From an uncultured Bacillota bacterium (GTDB lineage Bacteria; Bacillota_I; Bacilli_A; RF39; UBA660): a stretch of DNA of 5,220 nucleotides. Location: contig CAMNHZ010000055.1 in the NCBI GenBank assembly GCA_946540075.1, forward strand, positions 1 through 5,220. The letters run 5' to 3'. Below the pieces are notes generated by a model, which did not search any database, was not told the origin of the DNA, and saw nothing but the letters and a program-made list of their open reading frames with translations. Of the stretch, positions 1 through 5,220 are shown piece after piece. Within the stretch, counting starts at the first letter, position 1; every line of letters begins with the position of its first letter. Position numbers and translations under genes: made by a program.

Positions 1-24
1 AACTTCATATTTTTCTTTATTCAT
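1..24 (-). CDS. Start of an unidentified gene downstream of rpe (partial, 8 codons)
   Basis: An ATG at 24-22 opens a frame that reads MNKEKYEV before the window ends. It lies two bases after the TAA stop of rpe. A GAGG motif at 33-36, inside the last codons of rpe, sits eight bases upstream of the ATG, which is good spacing for a ribosome site. This suggests the operon continues beyond rpe with tight coupling. In Bacillus the next gene is often thiN (thiamine pyrophosphokinase), but eight residues are too few to identify this protein and they do not show the usual ThiN start, so no function is assigned. Confidence 0.6.
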
Positions 25-26
25 AA

Positions 27-659
27 TTATAACCTCAGTTTCTCTATTTGGTCTTGATAGTTATTACTACTTGTTATAAAACTTCCAACAACAACTATAT
101 CAGACTTAATACATTTTTTAACTGTATTAGGATTTATACCCCCATCTACTTCTATAATATATGAATAATTATTTTCTTCTTTTATTTTATACAACTGATT
201 TATTCTATCTTCACTCTTATCAATGAAGTCTTGTCCTCCCATACCTGGCTCAACACTCATAACTAAAACTAAGTCAATAGAGTTAAGATATGGTTTTAAT
301 AAATCAATATCGGTATTAGGTTTTATTGATAAGCCTACTTTTATTCCTTTGTCTTTTATATACTTAATCATATTAGAAATATCATTAGTTGCTTCTAAAT
401 GAAATGTTATATACTTAGGATTTAATCTTTCATATTCATCTACGTATTTCTTGATATCTTTAACCATTAAATGAACATCAAATGGTTTATTTACTACTTT
501 TAAATACTTAGTAATTTCTTCAATATTTTTAGTTTTATTTGATACGAACACTCCATCCATAACATCAACATGAACATAATCTGCACTCGTATCATTTATT
601 TTGTTCATATTTTCTAACATATTTTCTTTAATACTAAGATATGATATTGATAGTTTCAT
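27..659 (-). CDS. rpe: Ribulose-phosphate 3-epimerase
   Basis: This cytosolic TIM-barrel enzyme interconverts D-ribulose 5-phosphate and D-xylulose 5-phosphate in the pentose phosphate pathway. At 210 residues it is slightly shorter than the usual 215-225. Family motifs appear in order: HVDVMDG (30-36), DVHLMV (61-66), a VMSVEPGMGGQ phosphate/lid loop (133-143), VDGGIN (171-176) and VGSFI (191-195). The expected metal ligands are present as His30, Asp32, His63 and Asp172; the two Asp residues also serve as the acid/base pair in this family. The N-terminal strand is divergent: the usual SILSADF reads ISYLSIKE, keeping the substrate Ser (Ser9) but losing the AD pair. PN after the DG motif is SN, and VNPGFGGQ is VEPGMGGQ. 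The ATG is preceded by an AAGTAGGTGA ribosome site that includes the rsgA stop codon. Its position after rsgA supports Rpe over related sugar-phosphate epimerases such as allulose-6-phosphate epimerase, which sequence alone does not exclude. Confidence 0.9.
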   Translation of the reverse strand: MKLSISYLSIKENMLENMNKINDTSADYVHVDVMDGVFVSNKTKNIEEITKYLKVVNKPFDVHLMVKDIKKYVDEYERLNPKYITFHLEATNDISNMIKYIKDKGIKVGLSIKPNTDIDLLKPYLNSIDLVLVMSVEPGMGGQDFIDKSEDRINQLYKIKEENNYSYIIEVDGGINPNTVKKCIKSDIVVVGSFITSSNNYQDQIEKLRL

Positions 660-662
660 ATC

Positions 663-672
663 TCACCTACTT
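663..672 (-). promoter_or_regulatory. Ribosome binding site of rpe, containing the rsgA stop codon
   Basis: The minus strand reads AAGTAGGTGA, one mismatch from the ideal AAGGAGGTGA. Six bases separate its AGG from the rpe ATG at 659. The last three bases are the TGA stop of rsgA. Ribosomes finishing rsgA therefore sit on this site, which suggests translational coupling. It also supports a separate start for rpe although the two frames are in register. Confidence 0.75.
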
Positions 673-1502
673 TCTGTTATGAACTTAATATAATTATCAT
701 AACGTGACTTCATTATATTTCCTAATTCTACTTGTTTTTTTACTTCACATATATCTTCTTTATGATGCATACAATCAGCATATTTGCATTTATCTTTGTA
801 TTCATTAAATTCTTCAAAATTATCTCTAATGTCATATTTATTCATATCTGTAAAAGATAATGCAGAAAAACCTGGAGTATCAGCAATTAATCCACCTGAT
901 ATTTCAAGTAATTCTGTATGCCTTGTTGTATGTTTTCCTCTACCTAAAGCATATGATATTTCATTAGTTTTTAAATTGATACTCTTATCAAGTTTATTAA
1001 GTAATGTAGATTTTCCAGCTCCACTTTGACCAGTTAATACAGAAATTTTATTTTTAAAAATACTATTTATTTTTGATACATCTTTATTATCATAAACTTC
1101 ATAACCTATTTTTTTATAATAATTAATATACTTTTCAATTTCTTTTGTTTCTTCTTCATTTAATAAATCTAGTTTTGTAAAACATATAACTCCCTTTATA
1201 TTGTTATAAGATATAATCGTCAATAATTTATCTAATAAATTTGATGAAAAGTTTGGATGTTTTACACTAGTAATAATAATAGCTTGATCAACATTACTAA
1301 TTGGTGGTCGTAATAACTCATTTTTTCGTTTTTGAATTTGCATAATATAATTATTTTCTGAATCAAAGGAAACGATATCACCTACAAGAGGTGTCAGTTT
1401 CATATTGCGAAACTTTCCACGACTCTTGCAGACATATCTTTTATTTTCGCTTAATACAGTATAATCATTACTTAAACATTTAACTATTCTGCCTTGAAGC
1501 AT
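663..1502 (-). CDS. rsgA: Small ribosomal subunit biogenesis GTPase RsgA
   Basis: RsgA (YjeQ/YloQ) is a circularly permuted GTPase that binds the 30S decoding region and releases when the subunit is mature. The 279-residue protein has the full family layout. An N-terminal OB-fold (about 1-65) comes first. The permuted G domain follows in the order G4 (TKLD, 109-112), G1/P-loop (GQSGAGKS, 158-165), switch I (GRGKHTTRHTEL, 187-198) and G3 (DTPG, 208-211). A C-terminal zinc finger has ligands Cys239, Cys244, His246 and Cys252. TKxD in place of NKxD is a known variant in this family. The ATG at 1502 is the only sensible start, because an in-frame TAA lies three codons upstream and the protein begins with the typical MLQGRIVK. 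A GGAGG at 1515-1519 is 12 bases upstream, somewhat long. The start overlaps the 3' end of prkC by 23 bases. PrkC-type kinases are reported to phosphorylate RsgA, which fits the shared operon. The gene ends with TGA. Confidence 0.96.
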   Translation of the reverse strand: MLQGRIVKCLSNDYTVLSENKRYVCKSRGKFRNMKLTPLVGDIVSFDSENNYIMQIQKRKNELLRPPISNVDQAIIITSVKHPNFSSNLLDKLLTIISYNNIKGVICFTKLDLLNEEETKEIEKYINYYKKIGYEVYDNKDVSKINSIFKNKISVLTGQSGAGKSTLLNKLDKSINLKTNEISYALGRGKHTTRHTELLEISGGLIADTPGFSALSFTDMNKYDIRDNFEEFNEYKDKCKYADCMHHKEDICEVKKQVELGNIMKSRYDNYIKFITESR

Positions 1503-3387
1503 CGTCTTTTACTTCCTCCCATTTAGCTATTAAAGTCATATCTTTAGTTACTTTACTACTAAAATTGTAAGAACTTCCGTTATAATACCAACCAATAAAT
1601 TTATATCCATCTCTAGTTGGATTAGATGGTCTTGTTACAGTTCCATTTTCTTTAATTGTTTGATTATTTATAGAACTTCCACCATTTGATTCAAATGCTA
1701 CTGTATATGTGTTAACTGATTTAGCAACTGTTATTCTAAGTGGAGTACCTGATACAACTTTAGTACCTGCTGCCCTACTTTGACTTACTACAGTCCCTTT
1801 TGCTCGTGAACTCGATTCAACTTCATCAACACTTAATGTAATATTATTATCATCACAGAATTTTTGAACTTGTTCTTTAGTGTATCCTTCAGCTACAAAA
1901 TCAGGATATACAACAACTATATTAGGTATATATAGTGTGATTGCATCACCTCTATTTAGTGTTTCTTTAGCCTTAACACTTTGTTCGATAATTATATTTT
2001 CTTTATAATTATCACCATCAGTAACATCTCTTTTTTCAATCTCTACTTTTAAACCTTTGTTCTCTAAGTTAATTTTAACTTCATTAACATTCTTACCTAC
2101 ATAATTTTTAATTTTAACTTTTTTACTTCCCTTAGATACATATAAAGTTATTTCTTTTCCTTTTTTTACAGTACGACCTTTAGCTGGATCTGTTTTAACA
2201 ACTCTACCTTCTTTGATATCATCATCATATACTTTCTTGGTCTTACTATTTACTTCAAAACCTTTATCCTCAAGTATATCTGATGCTTTACTAACTTTCT
2301 TACCTGATACATCAGGAACTTCTATTTCAGGGCTTTTCATAATCATAGGAAGCCCAAATGTAAAGAATGCGATTAATGATATAATTAGAAATCCAATTAG
2401 ACCAAATACTATAATTTTCTTCTTTTGACTCCATGGTTTCTTTTTATCATCATCTAAATCAGGTGTTCTACGTCTATTACTTCTTGATAATTTTGGCATC
2501 ATCTTTGTATCATCTAAATCTTGTTCTGGATACTGATATATAACACGATGATCATTAGCATGTTCTTCAGTAAGAGCAACTTTAACATCCTCATACATAT
2601 CTTTAACGCTATCATATCTATTAGCTGGATTCTTAGCACATGCTTTAATAATTATATTTTCAATACTTTGTGGAATATCAGGATTTTCTTCTCTTACACT
2701 TGGTATTTCTTCACGCATTTGTTTTATAGCTATCTCTACTGCATTTTCTCCTTTAAAAGGAATCTTACCAGTTAAAAGTTCATACATTAATATACCTAAT
2801 GAATAAATATCACTCTTCATAGTAGCACCATTTCCATTAGCTTGTTCTGGTGGTAAATAATGTACTGATCCCATAACTGAATTAGTTTGAGTTGCTTCAT
2901 TATTATTTAAAGCTGTTGCAATACCAAAATCAGTTATTTTTACTACACCATTATCAAGAATTAATACATTCTGTGGTTTTATATCACGATGAATAATATA
3001 ACTGTCATGAGCACATGCAATAGCACTTGTAAGTTGTAACATAATATCTACTACTTCTGGAAGAGTTAGTGCACCTCTTCTTTTAATTAAACTCTTAAGT
3101 GTTTTTCCATCTACATATTCCATAACAATAAAATATTGACCATTATCTTCACCTACATCGTACATTTCAACAATATTAGGATGTGATAAACTTGATGCTG
3201 AAATAGCTTCTCTTTGAAATCTTCTTACAAATTTTTCATCATCAGCAAGATCACCACGAAGTACTTTTACTGCGACATCACGATCTAAAATCATATCATG
3301 AGCAAGATATACATTGGCCATTCCACCTTCACCAATAAGTTTAATTATTTGATATCTATCATTTATTTTTTGTCCTCTAACTATCAC
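1480..3387 (-). CDS. prkC: PASTA-domain Ser/Thr protein kinase PrkC with a C-terminal InlB B-repeat
   Basis: This is a single-pass membrane kinase that senses peptidoglycan fragments or lipid II outside and phosphorylates cytosolic proteins. Numbered from the GTG start (635 residues), the kinase domain spans about 10-270. It has a glycine loop GEGGMA (19-24), Lys41, HRDIKPQN with catalytic Asp135, and DFG (153-155). The activation segment TQTNSVMGSVHYLPPEQ holds the Thr residues autophosphorylated in homologues. A polar, basic juxtamembrane stretch (about 285-323) leads to one hydrophobic helix (about 324-347). Three PASTA repeats follow (about 355-420, 421-488, 489-556). The end (about 559-623) matches an InlB B-repeat, unusual for this family. 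I chose the GTG at 3387 because GGAGG at 3397-3401 lies nine bases away and the resulting MIVRGQKINDRYQI matches homologous N-termini. A TTG two codons earlier (3393) is only three bases from the same site. The gene overlaps prpC, its phosphatase, by 11 bases. Confidence 0.96.
   Translation of the reverse strand: MIVRGQKINDRYQIIKLIGEGGMANVYLAHDMILDRDVAVKVLRGDLADDEKFVRRFQREAISASSLSHPNIVEMYDVGEDNGQYFIVMEYVDGKTLKSLIKRRGALTLPEVVDIMLQLTSAIACAHDSYIIHRDIKPQNVLILDNGVVKITDFGIATALNNNEATQTNSVMGSVHYLPPEQANGNGATMKSDIYSLGILMYELLTGKIPFKGENAVEIAIKQMREEIPSVREENPDIPQSIENIIIKACAKNPANRYDSVKDMYEDVKVALTEEHANDHRVIYQYPEQDLDDTKMMPKLSRSNRRRTPDLDDDKKKPWSQKKKIIVFGLIGFLIISLIAFFTFGLPMIMKSPEIEVPDVSGKKVSKASDILEDKGFEVNSKTKKVYDDDIKEGRVVKTDPAKGRTVKKGKEITLYVSKGSKKVKIKNYVGKNVNEVKINLENKGLKVEIEKRDVTDGDNYKENIIIEQSVKAKETLNRGDAITLYIPNIVVVYPDFVAEGYTKEQVQKFCDDNNITLSVDEVESSSRAKGTVVSQSRAAGTKVVSGTPLRITVAKSVNTYTVAFESNGGSSINNQTIKENGTVTRPSNPTRDGYKFIGWYYNGSSYNFSSKVTKDMTLIAKWEEVKDDASRQNS
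1519..1713 (-). other. InlB B-repeat (Flg_new/Listeria-Bacteroides repeat) domain at the outer end of PrkC
   Basis: The encoded segment begins NTYTVAFESNGGSSINNQ, continues with a TRPSNPTRDGYKFIGWYYNG core, and ends with FSSKVTKDMTLIAKW. These are the hallmarks of the InlB B-repeat: a first strand ending in SNGG, PTRxGYxFxGW in the middle, and a closing TxDxTLxAKW. The family is a small beta-grasp-like module found on surface proteins of Firmicutes, usually in several copies. Here there is one copy, directly after the third PASTA repeat, so it would be the most distal part outside the cell. About a dozen polar residues follow before the stop. No LPXTG-type anchor is present. The assignment is by recognition of the motif, not by a profile search. 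Confidence 0.85.
1720..2325 (-). repeat. Three tandem PASTA repeats encoded in prkC
   Basis: Three segments of about 66-68 residues repeat the PASTA pattern. Each has an opening V/I-P-D/N-F/Y/V-x-G type strand and helix, a central K/E-G-x-V or equivalent strand, and a closing G-x-x-I/L-T/R-L/I-x-V/I strand. The first runs about 2325-2128, the second 2127-1924 and the third 1923-1720. The second starts with IKNYVGK in place of the usual VPD/VPN, and the third with VVYPDFVAEGY. Such repeats bind muropeptides or lipid II in PrkC/PknB proteins. They are diverged at the base level, so this is a protein-domain repeat and not a recent DNA duplication. Confidence 0.9.
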
Positions 3388-4129
3388 GGTCAACTACCTC
3401 CAAATCATTGATTAAATACGCGATAGAAATATTATCATTTCCACCCCTATTATTACTTTTATATATTAATTTTTTAACTTTACTTTCGATATCTAAATCT
3501 TCATTTAATACTCTTTCTATCTGACTATAATCTAACATATTAGTAAGTCCATCACTACATAAAAACAATCCTTCAACATCAGTTTCAACATCAAAAACAT
3601 CCATTTCAACGGTATTTTGAGCACCTAATGCCTTCATCAAAACATTCTTTCTAGGATGATTCTTTGCCTCTTCTATAGTTAGTTCTCCAGATTTAACTAA
3701 TAAGTTTACTAATGTATGATCAGTTGTAATCTTATGAAGTTTTCCATCTTTAATCACAAATCCAGATGAATCACCTATATTACCAAACAATAGAAATTCC
3801 TTAGTAAATAAAGCCATTACAATAGTTGTACCCATACCTTTACTATCAGGATTATCCTGAGTATAATGATATATCTTTACATTAGCTTCACTTACTACTT
3901 CTTTAATCCAATTAATAGCATCTTCTTTATTTCCAACACTTCCTAAATCACGAAAACGCTTTCCAATATGAGATATAGCAATACTAGAAGCAACTTCACC
4001 AGCTTTATGTCCCCCCATACCATCTGCGACTGCGAGTAGATATTCACCATTATCATTTTTTACAATAATAACACTATCTTCATTATGATCTCTTACTTTT
4101 CCAACATCAGTTAAATAAAAAGTTTCCAT
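3377..4129 (-). CDS. prpC: PP2C-family protein Ser/Thr phosphatase PrpC (Stp)
   Basis: This soluble, metal-dependent phosphatase removes phosphates placed by PrkC, including those on the kinase itself. The 250-residue length is normal for bacterial single-domain PP2C enzymes. Conserved motifs are TDVGKVRDHNEDS (7-19) with phosphate-binding Arg13 and metal ligand Asp18, VADGMGGHKAGE (35-44) with Asp36, GMGTT (98-102), the flap region KITTDHTLVNLLVKSGEL (133-150), LCSDGLTNML (190-199) with Asp193, and GGNDNIS (229-235) with Asp232. These acidic residues are the expected metal ligands. The usual GDSR motif reads GDSS (119-122), so an Arg common in the family is replaced. The ATG at 4129 shares its first base with the TAA stop of rlmN and follows an AGGAGG at 4137-4142 with seven bases of spacing. 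The gene ends with TAG inside the first codons of prkC, the usual pairing of phosphatase and kinase. Confidence 0.97.
   Translation of the reverse strand: METFYLTDVGKVRDHNEDSVIIVKNDNGEYLLAVADGMGGHKAGEVASSIAISHIGKRFRDLGSVGNKEDAINWIKEVVSEANVKIYHYTQDNPDSKGMGTTIVMALFTKEFLLFGNIGDSSGFVIKDGKLHKITTDHTLVNLLVKSGELTIEEAKNHPRKNVLMKALGAQNTVEMDVFDVETDVEGLFLCSDGLTNMLDYSQIERVLNEDLDIESKVKKLIYKSNNRGGNDNISIAYLINDLEVVDRDS
3397..3401 (-). promoter_or_regulatory. Ribosome binding site that decides the prkC start
   Basis: The minus strand carries TTTGGAGGT, with the GGAGG core at 3401-3397. Spacing is three bases to the TTG at 3393 but nine to the GTG at 3387. Nine is in the normal range and three is not, so the GTG is favoured. 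The site lies within the codons for LEVV near the end of prpC, so prkC translation is probably coupled to prpC. Confidence 0.75.
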
Positions 4130-5154
4130 TATTTCCCCTCCTCATAATTAGAACGTAATTGTCCACAAGCAGCATCTACATTAGAACCAAATTCTCTTCT
4201 AATTGTTACATTAATTCTATTTTTCTTTAATATATCATAGAACTTCATAATATTATCTTTACTACTCTTTTTATAGATAATATGACTAGTCTCATTATAT
4301 GGAATCATATTCACATAACAATTCATGCCTTTAAGTAAGTGAGCTAATTCTAATGCTTCTTTCTCTGAATCATTAACATCTTTAAGCATTATATACTCAA
4401 ATGTTAAACGACGATTAGTTCTCTTTATATATTCTTTTAAAACAACCATTAAGTCTTTTAATGGATAAGCTCTATTAATTGGCATGAGCTTACTTCTAAG
4501 TTCATCATTTGGAGCATGTAATGATATAGCAAGATTAACTTGTTTATCATAATTCATAAACTCTTTTATTTTAGGTATTACTCCAGATGTAGAGATTGTT
4601 ATATGTCTGGCTCCTAAGGCAACACCTTTAGGATGATTTACAATATCTACAAAGCAAGTTACATTGTCATAATTATCAAATGGTTCTCCAATCCCCATTA
4701 ATACTACATGAGATATTCTAAGTTTTTCTTCTTGTTCTACTTGTAATATCTGAAGTACCATTTCATAAGCCTCTAAGTTTCTTACTTTTTTAAGCCTACC
4801 ACTTTCACAGAATGTACATCCCATATTACATCCTACTTGAGTTGATATACATAAACTATTACCATAATCATGATACATTAAAACAGCTTCTATCTTATTA
4901 CCATCATGTAATTCAAATAAATACTTACATACATCTTTTCCTTTTTTCTTAGTAAGAAGTTTAAGTTTATCCATTGTAAAATCACTTTTTAAACTATTAA
5001 TTACATCTTTTTTTATATTTGTCATATCATCAAAACTACTAACGCGCTTATCATAAAGCCACTCATAAACTTGAATTGCTTTAAATTTCTTTTGACCAAT
5101 ATTTACAAAATAATCTTCTAGTTTTTGCATATTCATTCCATACACATTTTTCAT
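4129..5154 (-). CDS. rlmN: Dual-specificity rRNA/tRNA adenine-C2 methyltransferase RlmN
   Basis: RlmN is a radical-SAM enzyme that methylates C2 of A2503 in 23S rRNA and A37 in some tRNAs. Numbered from the ATG at 5154 (341 residues), the Fe-S motif CNMGCTFC supplies Cys109, Cys113 and Cys116. Cys330 in DAACGQLR is the methyl-carrying Cys, and Cys102 in SLCIST matches the second catalytic Cys (E. coli 118), so all five key cysteines are present. Other family blocks are MGIGEPFDNYDNV, GARHITISTSG, SLHAPNDELRSKLMPINRAYP and TIRREFGSNVDAACGQLR. These resemble Bacillus RlmN and not Cfr, which methylates C8 and gives antibiotic resistance. A GTG at 5163 could add three residues, but it lies within the ribosome site AAGTAGGTG. 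The ATG at 5154 has eight bases of spacing and gives MKNVYGMNMQKLEDYF, typical for the family. It is the first gene of the cluster in this window. Confidence 0.96.
   Translation of the reverse strand: MKNVYGMNMQKLEDYFVNIGQKKFKAIQVYEWLYDKRVSSFDDMTNIKKDVINSLKSDFTMDKLKLLTKKKGKDVCKYLFELHDGNKIEAVLMYHDYGNSLCISTQVGCNMGCTFCESGRLKKVRNLEAYEMVLQILQVEQEEKLRISHVVLMGIGEPFDNYDNVTCFVDIVNHPKGVALGARHITISTSGVIPKIKEFMNYDKQVNLAISLHAPNDELRSKLMPINRAYPLKDLMVVLKEYIKRTNRRLTFEYIMLKDVNDSEKEALELAHLLKGMNCYVNMIPYNETSHIIYKKSSKDNIMKFYDILKKNRINVTIRREFGSNVDAACGQLRSNYEEGK
4137..4142 (-). promoter_or_regulatory. Ribosome binding site of prpC within the end of rlmN
   Basis: The minus strand reads AGGAGG, part of a longer GAGGAGGGG, seven bases before the prpC ATG. 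It encodes the terminal EEG residues of RlmN. The rlmN stop and prpC start form TAATG. This is a classic coupled stop-start junction. Confidence 0.8.
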
Positions 5155-5160
5155 ATTTAA

Positions 5161-5169
5161 CACCTACTT
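5161..5169 (-). promoter_or_regulatory. Ribosome binding site of rlmN
   Basis: The minus strand reads AAGTAGGTG, one mismatch from AAGGAGGTG. Eight bases separate its AGG from the ATG at 5154. The GTG at 5163-5161 is part of this site and is therefore an unlikely start codon. The same AAGTAGGTG variant precedes rpe. Confidence 0.7.
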
Positions 5170-5172
5170 ATA

Positions 5173-5181
5173 ATTATAGCA
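5173..5181 (-). promoter_or_regulatory. Likely extended -10 promoter of the rlmN operon
   Basis: The minus strand reads TGCTATAAT, a perfect TGn-TATAAT extended -10 element for the housekeeping sigma factor. No good TTGACA-like -35 is seen 16-18 bases upstream, which extended -10 promoters tolerate. The predicted start near 5165-5167 leaves a leader of only about 11-13 bases, so the transcript would begin almost at the ribosome site. A second TATAAT occurs at 5203-5208 without TGn, and its -35 would lie outside the window. In such AT-rich DNA a TATAAT match alone is weak evidence; the TGn adds some support. Confidence 0.45.
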
Positions 5182-5220
5182 AATATTAGAAAAAATTAGT
5201 AGATTATAATTAAAAAAATA

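Noticed and set aside
25..30. TATAAT on the minus strand just before the partial gene
   Set aside because: It falls on the rpe stop codon and has no TGn or -35. The close spacing to rpe fits co-transcription better than a new promoter.
784..1029. Plus-strand open frame of 81 codons
   Set aside because: It lies wholly opposite rsgA, over the P-loop and switch regions that fix the minus-strand frame, and has no recognisable domain.
2213..2428. Plus-strand open frame of 71 codons
   Set aside because: It is antisense to the prkC transmembrane and first PASTA region. Its hydrophobic or low-complexity look follows from the complementary strand.
2521..2775. Plus-strand open frame of 84 codons, rich in Ile and Phe
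   Set aside because: It is antisense to the kinase domain C-lobe. The membrane-like composition is an artefact of AT-rich antisense sequence.
4129..5154. Possible Cfr-type resistance methyltransferase
   Set aside because: The sequence blocks GEPFDNYDNV, SLHAPN and TIRREFG with DAACGQLR match Bacillus-type RlmN, and the operon position is the standard one for rlmN.
5168..5211. Direct repeat TTATAATT (5168-5175 and 5204-5211) and a 10-base palindrome TATAATTATA (5169-5178)
   Set aside because: Both consist only of A and T in a very AT-rich stretch and overlap the -10 element. They carry too little information to call an operator.
5212..5220. T-run on the minus strand that could be the tail of an upstream terminator
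   Set aside because: No stem is visible because the window ends there, so a terminator cannot be supported.

Overview
The window is AT-rich, fully packed and transcribed from one strand. All five complete genes, and the first codons of a sixth, lie on the minus strand and so read from right to left. The order is rlmN, prpC, prkC, rsgA, rpe, then the start of an unidentified gene. This is the conserved rlmN-prpC-prkC-rsgA-rpe block known from Bacillus and other low-GC Bacillota. Very low GC, strong GGAGG-type ribosome sites and a PASTA-domain kinase point to a low-GC Bacillota, perhaps a gut Bacilli or Erysipelotrichia/RF39-like lineage; the finer placement is inference. All five Trp codons are TGG and rsgA ends with TGA, so the standard bacterial code applies, not the Mycoplasma/Spiroplasma code in which TGA means Trp.

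Layout from the transcription start: a 66-base upstream region (5155-5220) holds a likely extended -10 promoter and a ribosome site. RlmN (5154-4129) shares one base with prpC (4129-3377). PrpC overlaps prkC (3387-1480), which overlaps rsgA (1502-663). Three bases then separate rsgA from rpe (659-27), and two bases separate rpe from the next start codon (24). There is no terminator and no noncoding stretch of any size inside the block, so it looks like one translationally coupled operon.

The products link signalling to ribosome state. PrkC is a membrane Ser/Thr kinase whose outer PASTA domains sense muropeptides or lipid II, and PrpC is its PP2C phosphatase. RsgA is a GTPase that checks 30S subunit maturation and is a reported substrate of PrkC-type kinases. 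RlmN methylates 23S rRNA and tRNA. Rpe belongs to the pentose phosphate pathway and is a usual neighbour.

The most unusual point is the outer end of PrkC. After three PASTA repeats it carries a domain of about 65 residues that reads as an InlB B-repeat/Listeria-Bacteroides repeat (Flg_new type), where Bacillus PrkC has an Ig-like domain. Two start codons also deserve correction: prkC most likely starts at a GTG at 3387 and rlmN at an ATG at 5154. I see no mobile element, CRISPR array, RNA gene or defence system.
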